This document shows, in pieces, positions 50,954-62,943 of a stretch of 64,000 nucleotides of DNA; position 1 is the first letter of the stretch, and each line of letters opens with the position of its first letter. Location of the stretch: assembly GCA_017983795.1 (NCBI GenBank), contig JAGOAS010000015.1:41006-105005 (forward strand). The letters run 5' to 3'. Under the pieces are notes generated by a model. That model did no database searches. It saw only the letters and a program-made list of their open reading frames with translations, and was not told the DNA's origin. Position numbers and translations under genes: made by a program. The stretch comes from Piscinibacter sp. Lineage in GTDB: Bacteria > Pseudomonadota > Gammaproteobacteria > Burkholderiales > Burkholderiaceae_C.

Positions 50954-50999
50954 GACACACAGGTCGCGGTGAGCCGCGGCCCCCGCTGGAAGCGCCGCG

Positions 51000-53726
<2,727 letters not shown>

Positions 53727-53867
53727 GCAACGCGCAGACGCAACGCCGGCGCGACAACGCGCGGCGAGAGTGCATCCGCGTGTAAAGAGCTGCTGCATCC
53801 GCGGCGATCCGGCGACATGCGTCGCCGCCCCCACGCGAAGAATTCGCCCTTGCTCAGGGAGAACGAC

Positions 53868-55619
53868 ATGACGATGGGGAAACCAACCCGCGCATTGATC
53901 ACCGCGGCCGCATTGCTCGCGCTGGCCGCCTGCGGCGGCTCGAAGGACGAAGGGCCACCGGCCGACCTGCCGGCCTCGCGCGCCGAGGCGGCGCGCTTTC
54001 TCACGCAGGCCAGCTTCGGGCCGACCGCGGCGGAAGTCGACCGCGTGATGGCGCTGGGCTACCGCGGCTGGATCGACGACCAGCTGGCGCGCCCGGCGAG
54101 CTCCAACCGCGCCTTCTGGGAGACGCAGGACGCCGCGGTGAAGGCCGCGGACCCGACCAATACCAGCGCCACCATCGGCCAGGACGGCGTCTACAACGCC
54201 TTCTGGCGCCATGCAGTGAGCGGCGACGACCAGCTGCGCCAGCGCATGGCCTATGCGCTCTCGCAGATCTTCGTGATCTCGCTGCAGGACAGCAACGTCG
54301 GCAACGAGCCGCGCGCGGTGGCGCACTACCTCGACATGCTGGGCGACAAGGGGCTGGCCAACTACCGCGAGCTGATCGAAGCGGTGTCGCTGCACCCGAT
54401 GATGGGCACCTACCTGACCAGCATCCGCAACCGCAAGGCCGATCCGCGCACCGGCCGCGTGCCCGATGAGAACTACGCCCGCGAGGTGATGCAGCTGTTC
54501 TCGATCGGCCTCGTCGAACTCAACGACGACGGCTCGGTGAAGCAGGCGGGCGGCGTGCCGAAGGAAACCTACGGCCCGGCCGACATCGCCGGCCTGGCCA
54601 AGGTCTTCACGGGCTGGAGCTGGGCCTGCGCGGATCTGTCCAACACCTGCTTCGGCAGCGGTGCGCTGGGCGGCGTCAGCGACCCCGAGCGCAGCACCAA
54701 GCCCATGGTCGGCTACCCGCAGTACCACGCGATGGAGGAGAAGAGCTTCCTCGGCACCACCATCGCCGCGCAGGGCACGGCCGATCCGAATGCCAGCCTG
54801 AAGACGGCACTCGACACGCTCTACAACCATGCCAACGTCGGGCCCTTCATCGGCCGGCAGCTGATCCAGCGCTTCGTCACCAGCAACCCCAGCCCGGCCT
54901 ACGTGGCCGCGGTGGCCGGCGCGTTCAACAACAACGGCGCCGGCGTGCGCGGCGACATGAAGGCGGTGCTCAAGGCCGTGCTGCTCAACCCGGAAGCGCG
55001 TGCCACGTCGGACCGCAGCGGCAAGATCCGCGAGCCGGTGCTGCGCCTGTCGGCCTTGCTGCGCGGCTTCGGCTACGCCTCCGATTCGGGCCGCTACCGC
55101 GTCGGCAACACCGACAACGCCGGCAGCTCGCTGGGCCAGACCGCGATGCGCTCGCCCTCGGTGTTCAACTTCTACCGCCCCGGCTACGTGGCGCCGGGCA
55201 CGCAGGCGGCCGCGGCCGGGCTGGTGGCGCCCGAGATGGCGCTGGCGCAGGAGACCACCGCGGCCGGCTACGTCAACTACGTGCGCGACGGCATCTCCTC
55301 CGGCTTCGGCGCGAGCGCCACGGTGACGGTCAACGGCGTGCAGGTCACGCGCCGCGATCTGCAGCCCAGCTTCAGCGCCGAACTCGCGCTGGCCGACAAG
55401 CCGGCCGACCTGGTGCAGCAGGTGGGCGACAAGCTGATGCAAGGCGGCATGCCCGATGCGCTGAAGACCGAGATCGTCACGGCGGTGGGCGCCATCACGA
55501 TTCCCGCGCTCAACAGCACGGGCAGCAACCAGGCGCAGATCGATACCGCCAAGCGAACCCGCGTGAACGCCGCCGTGTTCCTCACGATGGTGTCGCCCGA
55601 ATTCCAGGTCCAGAAATGA
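53868..55619 (+). CDS. DUF1800 lipoprotein
   Basis: A 583-residue protein with a lipoprotein signal (ALLALAACGG, Cys22). The DUF1800 body begins with RFLTQASFGPTAAEVDRVMA and carries YAREVMQLFSIGL and later RSPSVFNFYRPGY, all family hallmarks. The biochemical role is unknown. It pairs almost always with a DUF1501 protein, here encoded directly downstream (stop overlapping an in-frame ATG). ATG 53868 was chosen because it opens the signal peptide after AGGGAGAA. Confidence 0.85.
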   Translation: MTMGKPTRALITAAALLALAACGGSKDEGPPADLPASRAEAARFLTQASFGPTAAEVDRVMALGYRGWIDDQLARPASSNRAFWETQDAAVKAADPTNTSATIGQDGVYNAFWRHAVSGDDQLRQRMAYALSQIFVISLQDSNVGNEPRAVAHYLDMLGDKGLANYRELIEAVSLHPMMGTYLTSIRNRKADPRTGRVPDENYAREVMQLFSIGLVELNDDGSVKQAGGVPKETYGPADIAGLAKVFTGWSWACADLSNTCFGSGALGGVSDPERSTKPMVGYPQYHAMEEKSFLGTTIAAQGTADPNASLKTALDTLYNHANVGPFIGRQLIQRFVTSNPSPAYVAAVAGAFNNNGAGVRGDMKAVLKAVLLNPEARATSDRSGKIREPVLRLSALLRGFGYASDSGRYRVGNTDNAGSSLGQTAMRSPSVFNFYRPGYVAPGTQAAAAGLVAPEMALAQETTAAGYVNYVRDGISSGFGASATVTVNGVQVTRRDLQPSFSAELALADKPADLVQQVGDKLMQGGMPDALKTEIVTAVGAITIPALNSTGSNQAQIDTAKRTRVNAAVFLTMVSPEFQVQK

Positions 55620-55636
55620 GCGGGGAGAAGATTGTC

Positions 55637-57184
55637 ATGAGCACGATGAACGCATCGCGCCGCCTGTTCCTGCGCCACGCCGGCATGATGTCGGCGATCG
55701 GCGCGGCCGGCGGCCCGCTGGCCCTCAACCTGTCGGCGATCGGCACGGCCTCGGCGCAGACCGCCGCCGACTACAAGGCCATCGTCTGCCTGTTCCTGTT
55801 CGGCGGCAACGACAGCATCAACATGGTGCTGCCGACCGACGCCGCCTCGTTCGCCAACTACACGACGCTGCGCAGCCAGGCGCCCGACCCGATCGCGCTG
55901 CTCGCCGCCGGCACGGCCGCCAACGCCGGCGCCGCCAACGGCTCGCCGGCGCGGCTGGGCGGCGTGCTGCCCATCGCGCCGGCCAATGCGCAGGGCCGCA
56001 GCTTCGCGCTGCACCCGGCGATGGGCACGCTGCAAACCATGTTCGACACCGACAAGCGGCTGGCGATCCTGCCCAACGTCGGCACGCTGATCCTGCCGAC
56101 CAGCAAGACGCAGTACGGGCAGGCCTCGCATCCCAAGCCGGTGAGCCTGTTCTCGCACAACGACCAGCAGAACACCTGGCAGTCGTTCCAGCCCGAGGGC
56201 GCGACGGTGGGCTGGGGCGGGCGCATGGGCGACCTGCTGGCGTCGATGAATTCGCGTGCGGTGTTCACCTCGATCACCGCCGGCGGCAATGCGGTCTGGC
56301 TGTCGGGCAACGAAGTGCGCCAGTACCAGGTGACGAGCAACGGCGCGATCCGCCTCGGCACCAACGCTTCCGGCCAGGTCTACGGCTCGGCGGCGGTGGG
56401 CCAGGCGATGGAGCGCATCGTGCAGACCACACGCGGCGGCCACCTGCTGGAGATGGATCTCTCCGCGGTGGCGGCACGCTCGATGCAGGCCGAATCGCTG
56501 CTGCGCAATGCGCTCAAGCCGGCCAGCGACCCGCTGTTCGGCACGGCGCCGGCCAGCGGCAGCTACAACGCGACGAACGATCCCAAGCTGCGCTACACCG
56601 ATCCGAACAACCCCGGCACGACGATCGCCAACCCGCTGGCGCAGCAGATGCAGGTGGTGGCGCGCATCATCGAGGCCAGCGGCAACGCCGACGTCGGCGC
56701 GAAGCGGCAGGTCTTCTTCGTCAGCCTGGGCGGCTTCGACACCCACGATGCGCAGAACAACAACCATGCGCAGCTGATGGCGCGCCTGGCGCATGCGCTG
56801 CGCTACTTCGACGACACGCTCGGCGCCCTGGGCCTGCGCAACCAGGTCACCACCTTCACGGCGAGCGACTTCGGCCGCACCTTCACCAGCAACGGCGACG
56901 GCACCGATCACGGCTGGGGTGCGCATCACTTCGTGATGGGCGGCGCGGTGCGCGGCGGCGACCTCTACGGCAGCTTCCCGGTGTACGGCGCGAAGAACGC
57001 GAACAACAACAACTTCGACAGCAGCCCCGACCAGCTCGGCAACGGCGCCCTGCTGCCCACCACCTCGGTCGACCAGCTCGGCGCGACGCTCGGCAGGTGG
57101 TTCGGGCTCAGTGACACTCAGTTGCTCGATGTCTTCCCGAACCTTGCAAACTTCTCCACTCGCAATCTCGGATTTCTGACATGA
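55637..57184 (+). CDS. DUF1501 protein with twin-arginine signal
   Basis: A 515-residue exported protein. The N-terminus has a twin-arginine motif (SRRLFLR) and a hydrophobic stretch, so it is probably folded before export. The body is of the DUF1501/alkaline-phosphatase-like fold: LFLFGGNDSINMVLP, SLFSHNDQQNTWQ, FVSLGGFDTHDAQNNNHAQL, and SDFGRTFTSNGDGTDHGWG-type metal-site text. ATG 55637 follows GGGGAGAAG at good spacing; the ATG at 55616 overlaps the DUF1800 stop. The pair may act on a sulfated or phosphorylated surface polymer, which is unproven. Confidence 0.85.
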   Translation: MSTMNASRRLFLRHAGMMSAIGAAGGPLALNLSAIGTASAQTAADYKAIVCLFLFGGNDSINMVLPTDAASFANYTTLRSQAPDPIALLAAGTAANAGAANGSPARLGGVLPIAPANAQGRSFALHPAMGTLQTMFDTDKRLAILPNVGTLILPTSKTQYGQASHPKPVSLFSHNDQQNTWQSFQPEGATVGWGGRMGDLLASMNSRAVFTSITAGGNAVWLSGNEVRQYQVTSNGAIRLGTNASGQVYGSAAVGQAMERIVQTTRGGHLLEMDLSAVAARSMQAESLLRNALKPASDPLFGTAPASGSYNATNDPKLRYTDPNNPGTTIANPLAQQMQVVARIIEASGNADVGAKRQVFFVSLGGFDTHDAQNNNHAQLMARLAHALRYFDDTLGALGLRNQVTTFTASDFGRTFTSNGDGTDHGWGAHHFVMGGAVRGGDLYGSFPVYGAKNANNNNFDSSPDQLGNGALLPTTSVDQLGATLGRWFGLSDTQLLDVFPNLANFSTRNLGFLT

Positions 57185-57768
57185 GCCTCGACTCCAACTC
57201 CCCGGGCGCGGTTGCGCCCGGCGCCGCCCCCTCGCGCACCGTGTGGCTGATTGCCGGCGTTCTCGGCGCGGCCTCGCTGGCCGCGGGCGCCGGCATGCTG
57301 GTGCGCAACGGCCTGCCCGCGCCGGCCGGCCAGGCCGTGCCCGCCAAGGAAGCCGCCGCGCCCGCGGGCAAGGCGGTCGAAGCCGCCAACCACAAGCTCG
57401 CCGCTGCGCCGCAGGCGGCCGCCGTGTGCCGCGAATGCGGCGTGATCGAATCGGTGCAGGCCGTCACGCGCAAGGGCGAAGCCAGCGGCGTCGGCGCCGT
57501 GGCCGGTGGTGTGCTCGGCGCGGTGGTCGGCAACCAGGTCGGCAAGGGCAACGGCCGCAAGGCGATGACGGTGCTGGGCGCCGTCGGCGGCGGCGTGGCA
57601 GGCAACGAGATCGAGAAGCGCAGCAAGAGCACCACCGTGCACGTGGTCAAGGTGCGCATGGACGACGGCTCGCTGCGCAGCATCGAGCAGGCCGCTTCGG
57701 CCCACGTCGGCGAGCGTGTCGTCGTCGAAGGCAACAAGCTGCGCGCGCTGCCGGCGCAGCAGGGCTGA
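57181..57768 (+). CDS. Glycine-zipper (SlyB/17 kDa-like) membrane protein
   Basis: A 195-residue protein. One N-terminal membrane helix (about 21-40, VWLIAGVLGAASLAAGAGML) is followed by an Ala/Pro linker. A Cys-x-x-Cys (CRECG) precedes the glycine-zipper 2TM segment VGAVAGGVLGAVVGNQVGKG and VLGAVGGGVAGNEIEK. The C-terminal part (VKVRMDDGSLRSIEQ) resembles the beta domain of SlyB-type proteins. The ATG overlaps the DUF1501 stop (ATGA), making a three-gene operon. Confidence 0.82.
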   Translation: MSLDSNSPGAVAPGAAPSRTVWLIAGVLGAASLAAGAGMLVRNGLPAPAGQAVPAKEAAAPAGKAVEAANHKLAAAPQAAAVCRECGVIESVQAVTRKGEASGVGAVAGGVLGAVVGNQVGKGNGRKAMTVLGAVGGGVAGNEIEKRSKSTTVHVVKVRMDDGSLRSIEQAASAHVGERVVVEGNKLRALPAQQG

Positions 57769-57775
57769 TGCAAAT

Positions 57776-57847
57776 CCCGTTCGGGCTGAGCTTGTCGAAG
57801 CCCACCGAGTGCCACGCACGGCCCTTCGACAGGCTCAGGGCGAGCGG
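57776..57847 (+). repeat. Intact intergenic inverted repeat (REP-like)
   Basis: Two 24-base arms match at 20 of 24 positions: CCGTTCGGGCTGAGCTTGTC to the left and, reverse-complemented, CCGCTCGCCCTGAGCCTGTC to the right, joined by about 22 bases. It lies between the convergent glycine-zipper and comM genes. The same element is interrupted by IS110 at 47.7-48.9 kb. A role as bidirectional terminator or mRNA-stabilising hairpin is likely. Confidence 0.85.
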
Positions 57848-57861
57848 ATGTCTACGAGCGC

Positions 57862-59382
57862 TCAGCGCGCTACCAGCACGCGCCGGTACTGGATCGCCTC
57901 GGCGAGCTGCGGCAGCGTGATGGCCGCGCTGCCGGCCAGATCGGCGATGCTGCGCGCGACGCGCAGCGTGCGGTGGTAGCCACGCGCCGACCAGCCCAGG
58001 CGCTGCGCCGCACTTTCCAGGAAGGATGAACCGCTCGCGTCGAGCGCGGCGTGGCGTTGCAGCGCCTCGCCCGCCAGCGCGTGGTTGAGCATGCCCTGGC
58101 GCTGCAATGCGCGCTCGCGCGCCATCGCCACGCGCGCGGCGATCTGCGCGCTCGGTTCGCCATCGGGCGCGCTGGCCAGCGCCGCCAGCGGCACGGCCGG
58201 CACCTCCACCTGCAGGTCGATGCGATCGAGCAGCGGGCCGCTCAGGCGGCTCTGGTAGCGCGCCGCTTCGTCGGGGCTGCAGCGGCAGGCGCGTTGCAGG
58301 CTGCCCAGGTGTCCGCAAGGGCAGGGGTTCATGGCAGCGATGAGCTGGAAGCGCGCAGGGTAGTCGGATTGCCGCGCGGCACGCGAGATCGTCACGCGAC
58401 CGGTCTCCAAGGGTTCGCGCAAAGCCTCCAGGGCATGCCTTGGAAATTCCGGCAGTTCATCCAGGAACAAGACCCCGTGATGCGCCAGCGAGATCTCGCC
58501 CGGCCGCGGCGGTGAACCGCCACCGACGAGCGCCGCCGCCGAGGCGCTGTGGTGCGGCGCGCGCCAGGGCCGCTCGCCCCAGCGCGGCAGCGCGCCCTGC
58601 GCCGTGAGGCTGAGCAGCGCGGCGGACTCCATCGCCTCGTCGTGCGTCAGCGGCGGCAGCAGCGAGGGCAAGCGCTGCGCCAGCATGGACTTGCCGCTGC
58701 CCGGCGGGCCGACCATCAGCACGCCATGGCCGCCGGCCGCAGCGATCTCCAGCGCGCGTTTGGCGCCGGCCTGGCCTTTCACCTCGCGCAGCTCGGGCCA
58801 GATCATCGGTGCTGCATCGGGCTCGGCCTGCGCCAGCGGCAGGGGCTCGACCTCATCACCCGCTTGCAGTGCGCGCACGACTTCGAGCAGATGGGCTGCT
58901 GCATGCACGCGCACGCCGGCCACGCGCGCGGCCAACGCGGCGCTCTCGGCGGGCAGCACCATCGCGCGCTGCGCGCCGCCGCTCTCGTGCGCCGCAGCCA
59001 GCGCCATCGCCAGTGCGCCGCGCACCGGGCGCAGCTCGCCGGCCAGCGAGAGTTCGCCGGCGAACTCGAAGGCCTCGAGCTTCGCCGCGTCGACCTGCCC
59101 GCTGGCGGCGAGGATGCCGATGGCGATGGGCAGGTCGAAGCGGCCCGATTCCTTGGGCAAGTCGGCGGGCGCCAGGTTGACGGTGATGCGCTTGTTCGCC
59201 GGCCACTCCAGTGCGCTGGTCTGCAGCGCGGCGCGCACGCGCTCGCGCGCCTCCTTGACCTCCGTGTCGGCGAGGCCGACCAGGGTCACGCCGGGCAGGC
59301 CGTTGGCGAGGTGCACTTCCACCGTGACGGCGGGCGAGCGCAGCGCATCGAGCGCGCGGCTGTGGACGATGGCGAGCGACAT
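57862..59382 (-). CDS. comM: ComM/YifB family AAA+ helicase
   Basis: A 506-residue protein. The N-terminal LonC-like domain has LANGLPGVTLVGLADTEVKEARERV and DLPKESGRFDLPIAIGIL. The Mg-chelatase-type AAA+ module has Walker A GPPGSGKSMLAQ and Walker B VLFLDELPEF, plus the Cys-rich insert NPCPCGHLGS. ComM drives branch migration during natural transformation. ATG 59382 (MSLAIVHSRALD) is the usual start; the upstream frame is low-complexity. Confidence 0.93.
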   Translation of the reverse strand: MSLAIVHSRALDALRSPAVTVEVHLANGLPGVTLVGLADTEVKEARERVRAALQTSALEWPANKRITVNLAPADLPKESGRFDLPIAIGILAASGQVDAAKLEAFEFAGELSLAGELRPVRGALAMALAAAHESGGAQRAMVLPAESAALAARVAGVRVHAAAHLLEVVRALQAGDEVEPLPLAQAEPDAAPMIWPELREVKGQAGAKRALEIAAAGGHGVLMVGPPGSGKSMLAQRLPSLLPPLTHDEAMESAALLSLTAQGALPRWGERPWRAPHHSASAAALVGGGSPPRPGEISLAHHGVLFLDELPEFPRHALEALREPLETGRVTISRAARQSDYPARFQLIAAMNPCPCGHLGSLQRACRCSPDEAARYQSRLSGPLLDRIDLQVEVPAVPLAALASAPDGEPSAQIAARVAMARERALQRQGMLNHALAGEALQRHAALDASGSSFLESAAQRLGWSARGYHRTLRVARSIADLAGSAAITLPQLAEAIQYRRVLVAR

Positions 59383-59440
59383 GCGGCGATTCTTCGCAGC
59401 GGCCGCGCCGGCGTCTTTCCCCCGCGCGGCGGCACGCCGG

Positions 59441-59460
59441 GTGCCCCCGGAAGGGGGTGC
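59441..59460 (+). repeat. C-run/G-run hairpin between comM and the LysR gene
   Basis: CCCCC-GGAA-GGGGG (59444-59457) with partly paired flanks, similar to elements at 19740 and 21493. It sits in the 109-base divergent spacer shared by comM and the LysR gene. Confidence 0.4.
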
Positions 59461-59491
59461 GCTACAGTCGCCGCGAAGGCCACGCCATCGA

Positions 59492-60406
59492 ATGAACCTC
59501 ACCCAGCTGCGCTACTTCGTCCGCGTTGCCGAGATGGGCAGCTTCAGCAAGGCCGCCATCGAGCTGGACGTGGCACAGCCGGCGCTGAGCCGCCAGGTGC
59601 GCCTGCTCGAGACCGACCTGCGCGTGACCCTGCTGCAGCGCACCGGCCGCGGCGTGCTGCTCACCGAGGCGGGCAAGCGGCTGTACGACCACGCGGTGAG
59701 CATCCTGCAACTGGTCGCGCATGCGCGCGAGGACATCAGCGCCAACCGCGGCGAGGCCACCGGCCGCATCGTCATCGGCCTGCCGCCCAGCATGGGCCGC
59801 ATGCTCACGCTGCCGCTGGTCGACGCCTTCAAGCAGCACCTGCCGCGTGCGCGCCTGGCCATCGTCGAGGGCCTGTCGGCACACATCGTCGAGTGGATCT
59901 CGACCGGCCGCGTCGACCTCGGCCTGATCCACAACCCCGACGCCAACCCGGCGATCGAGACCATCCACGTGCTCGACGAGCCGCTGTGTCTGGTCAGCGC
60001 TTCGAAGGGGGCGGCGCGCAAGGCGGCGCCGCTGCCCTTCACCGAACTGGTGAAGCTGCCGCTGGTGCTGCCCGAGCCCAGCCACGCGATCCGCAAGCTG
60101 CTGGAGACGCAGGCGGCGCTGGCCGGCTTGAAGCTGAACATCGCCTACGAGGTGTCCAGCGTCAGCGCCATCCTCGAGCTGGTGCGCAGCGGCCACGGCC
60201 ACGCGGTGCTGGCGCCCAGCGCGATCGCCGCCTCGGGCCAGGCCACGGCCTTTCGGATGCGGCCGCTGGCCGAGAGCGTGCTGCGCAGCACGCTGTGCAT
60301 GGCGGTATCGGCGCACAAGCCGGCCACGCCGCTGCTCAAGCAGGCGACACGGCTGCTGCGCGAGCTGGTGGTGTCCGGCGTCGGCGCGGCGGGCGCGCGT
60401 CCATAA
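59492..60406 (+). CDS. LysR-type regulator of the protocatechuate 4,5-cleavage genes
   Basis: A 304-residue LysR regulator with HTH at residues 1-60 (MNLTQLRYFVRVAEMGSFSK, then LDVAQPALSRQVRLLETDL) and an effector-binding domain in the NAC/CynR style (GRIVIGLPPSMGRMLTLPLV). It lies 106 bases upstream of, and in the same direction as, the protocatechuate genes, like PmdR of Comamonas or LigR of Sphingobium. It probably activates them with protocatechuate or a pathway intermediate; target sites were not identified. Confidence 0.85.
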   Translation: MNLTQLRYFVRVAEMGSFSKAAIELDVAQPALSRQVRLLETDLRVTLLQRTGRGVLLTEAGKRLYDHAVSILQLVAHAREDISANRGEATGRIVIGLPPSMGRMLTLPLVDAFKQHLPRARLAIVEGLSAHIVEWISTGRVDLGLIHNPDANPAIETIHVLDEPLCLVSASKGAARKAAPLPFTELVKLPLVLPEPSHAIRKLLETQAALAGLKLNIAYEVSSVSAILELVRSGHGHAVLAPSAIAASGQATAFRMRPLAESVLRSTLCMAVSAHKPATPLLKQATRLLRELVVSGVGAAGARP

Positions 60407-60512
60407 CAGGATGCGATAACTGCTAGCGGGGTGATCGCTTGGGCCTTGCCCGGGGCGCGCCGCAGAATCGGCCTCCCTTCCTCCAGCTCGTCCGCGAGCG
60501 CGTGTGTACGCC

Positions 60513-61202
60513 ATGGCTTCCCGCATCACCGGCATCTCCTCGATGGCCACGCGCGCCCTGCTGGCCGAACTCGCACGCGCCTACGAGGCGCGCAGCGGCT
60601 GGGCGGTGGCGATCGAATCGGTCGGCGGCGTCGATGCCGCGAAGCGCGTGCAGGACGGAGAGGCTTTCGACGTGGTCGTGCTGGCCTCCGATGCGCTTGC
60701 CAAGCTGGTCGACACCGGCCGCGTGATGGCCGGCAGCGTGGTCGACCTCGTGCATTCCGGCGTCGCCGTGGCGGTGAAGGCCGGCGCGCCGCGGCCGGAT
60801 CTTTCCAGCGAGGCTTCGGTGAAGGCGGCGGTGCTGGCCGCGAAGAGCATCGGCTATTCCACCGGCCCGAGCGGCACGGCGCTGCTCAAGCTGTTCGAGC
60901 GCTGGGGCATCGCCGCCCAGCTGCAAGGGCGCCTCGTGCAGGCGCGCGCCGGCGTGCCCGTGGGCGCGCTGGTGGCCAGCGGCGTGGTCGAACTCGGCTT
61001 CCAGCAGCGCTCGGAGCTGATCCACCTGCAAGGCATCACGCTCGTGGGCGATCTGCCCGAGGCGATCCGCATCGACACCATCTTCTCCGCCGGCATCTGC
61101 ACGGCGGCCACGCAGAGCGCGGCGGCGCGTGCGCTGCTGGCCTTCATGGCCTCGCCCGAGACGGCCGAGGCCAAACGGGCGCAGGGCATGGCGCCGGCCT
61201 GA
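60513..61202 (+). CDS. ModA-like substrate-binding-fold protein without signal peptide
   Basis: A 229-residue protein of the periplasmic-binding-protein type II fold (RALLAELARAYEARSGWAVA, then DVVVLASDALAKLVDTGRV, SIGYSTGPSGTALLKLFERWG), related to molybdate-binding ModA. From ATG 60513 there is no export signal, and GTG 60504 adds only three residues. It therefore probably stays in the cytoplasm and may sense or hold a pathway acid. No transporter genes adjoin. It is the first gene of the operon after the regulator. Confidence 0.75.
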   Translation: MASRITGISSMATRALLAELARAYEARSGWAVAIESVGGVDAAKRVQDGEAFDVVVLASDALAKLVDTGRVMAGSVVDLVHSGVAVAVKAGAPRPDLSSEASVKAAVLAAKSIGYSTGPSGTALLKLFERWGIAAQLQGRLVQARAGVPVGALVASGVVELGFQQRSELIHLQGITLVGDLPEAIRIDTIFSAGICTAATQSAAARALLAFMASPETAEAKRAQGMAPA

Positions 61203-61224
61203 GGAAATTCCTGGGAGCACCACG

Positions 61225-62253
61225 ATGATCATCGACATCCACGGCCACTACACCACCGCGCCCAAGGCGCTGGAAGAGTGGCGCAACCGCCAGATCGCCG
61301 GCATCAAGGATCCGGCGGCCAGGCCCAAGGCGAGCGAGCTGAGGATCTCCGACGACGAGATCCGCGAGACCATCGTCAGCAACCAGCTGGCGAAGATGAA
61401 GGAGCGCGGCTCCGACCTCACGGTGTTCAGCCCGCGCGCCAGCTTCATGGCGCACCACATCGGCGACTTCGAGGTGTCTTCCACCTGGGCGGCGATCTGC
61501 AACGAGCTCTGCTTCCGCGTCGCGCAGCTCTTTCCGGATCACTTCATCCCCGCGGCCATGCTGCCGCAGAGCCCGGGCGTGGATCCGAAGAGCTGCATCC
61601 CCGAGCTGGTGAAGTGTGTCGAGCAATACGGCAACGTGGCGCTCAACCTCAACCCCGATCCGTCGGGCGGCCACTGGAAGGAGCCGCCGCTGACCGACCG
61701 CCACTGGTACCCCATCTACGAGAAGATGGTCGAGTACGACATCCCGGCGATGATCCACGTCAGCACCTCGTGCAACGCCTGCTTCCACACCACGGGCGCG
61801 CACTACATCAACGCCGACACCACGGCGGTGATGCAGCTGATCCAGGGCGACCTGTTCAAGGATTTCCCGACGCTGAAGTTCATCGTGCCGCACGGCGGCG
61901 GCGCCGCGCCCTACCACTGGGGCCGCTACCGCGGGCTGGCGCAGGAGCTGAAGAAGCCGCTGCTGAAAGATCACCTGCTGAAGAACATCTTCTTCGACAC
62001 CTGCGTCTACCACCAGCCGGGCATCGACCTGCTCACCAAGGTGATTCCGGTCGACAACATCCTGTTCGCCAGCGAGATGATCGGCGCGGTGCGCGGCATC
62101 GACCCGGAGACCGGCTTCAACTACGACGACACCAAGCGCTACATCGAGGCGAGCACGCAGCTGACGGCGGCGCAGAAACAGCAGATCTACGAAGGCAATG
62201 CGCGGCGCGTCTATCCGCGCCTCGATGCGGCCTTGAAGAAGAAGGGGAAGTGA
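61225..62253 (+). CDS. ligJ: 4-oxalomesaconate hydratase
   Basis: A 342-residue amidohydrolase-superfamily enzyme matching LigJ/Pmd[21 protein letters not shown] opening with the metal-binding His-x-His, [36 protein letters not shown] and [14 protein letters not shown]. It hydrates 4-oxalomesaconate to 4-carboxy-4-hydroxy-2-oxoadipate in the protocatechuate 4,5-cleavage pathway. A GGGAG ribosome-binding site precedes the ATG. The next gene starts one base after its stop codon. Confidence 0.92.
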   Translation: MIIDIHGHYTTAPKALEEWRNRQIAGIKDPAARPKASELRISDDEIRETIVSNQLAKMKERGSDLTVFSPRASFMAHHIGDFEVSSTWAAICNELCFRVAQLFPDHFIPAAMLPQSPGVDPKSCIPELVKCVEQYGNVALNLNPDPSGGHWKEPPLTDRHWYPIYEKMVEYDIPAMIHVSTSCNACFHTTGAHYINADTTAVMQLIQGDLFKDFPTLKFIVPHGGGAAPYHWGRYRGLAQELKKPLLKDHLLKNIFFDTCVYHQPGIDLLTKVIPVDNILFASEMIGAVRGIDPETGFNYDDTKRYIEASTQLTAAQKQQIYEGNARRVYPRLDAALKKKGK

Positions 62254-62254
62254 G

Positions 62255-62938
62255 ATGTACGAACTCGGAGTGGTGTATCGCAACATCCAGCGCACCGATG
62301 CGGCCACCGCCGACGCGCTGGCCAAGTTCGGCTCGGCCACCGTGCACGAGGCCATGGGCCGCGTCGGCCTGCTCAAGCCCTACATGCGGCCGATCTACGC
62401 CGGCGCGCAGGTCTCCGGCACGGCCGTGACGGTGCTGCTGCACCCCGGCGACAACTGGATGATGCACGTGGTGGCCGAGCAGATCCGCCCGGGCGACATC
62501 GTCGTGGCTGCGGTGACGGCCGAATGCAGCGATGGCTACTTCGGCGACCTGCTGGCGACCTCGTTCATGGCGCGCGGCGCGCGCGCGCTGGTGATCGACG
62601 CCGGCGTGCGCGACGTGAAGACGCTGCAGGAGATGGGCTTCCCGGTGTGGAGCAAGGCCATCAGCAGCAAGGGCACGATCAAGGCCACGCTGGGCTCGGT
62701 GAACATCCCGCTGGTGTGCGCGGGCATGCTGGTGACGCCGGGCGACGTGATCGTCGCCGACGACGACGGCGTGGTCTGCGTGCCGCGTGCCATGGCCGCC
62801 AAGACGCTGGAAGCCGCCGCGGCGCGCGAAGCCAACGAGGGCGAGAAACGAGCCCGGCTGGCCTCGGGTGTGCTGGGGCTGGACATGTACAAGATGCGCG
62901 AGCCGCTCGAGAAGGCGGGCCTGCGCTATATCGATTGA
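62255..62938 (+). CDS. ligK: 4-carboxy-4-hydroxy-2-oxoadipate aldolase
   Basis: A 227-residue class II aldolase of the RraA-like HMG/CHA family: [16 protein letters not shown], then [21 protein letters not shown], and [20 protein letters not shown] with the catalytic Arg/Asp (G-x-R-D). It splits 4-carboxy-4-hydroxy-2-oxoadipate into pyruvate and oxaloacetate, the last step of the pathway. It follows ligJ with one base between, as pmdE-pmdF in Comamonas. Confidence 0.92.
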   Translation: MYELGVVYRNIQRTDAATADALAKFGSATVHEAMGRVGLLKPYMRPIYAGAQVSGTAVTVLLHPGDNWMMHVVAEQIRPGDIVVAAVTAECSDGYFGDLLATSFMARGARALVIDAGVRDVKTLQEMGFPVWSKAISSKGTIKATLGSVNIPLVCAGMLVTPGDVIVADDDGVVCVPRAMAAKTLEAAAAREANEGEKRARLASGVLGLDMYKMREPLEKAGLRYID

Positions 62939-62943
62939 ACGCG

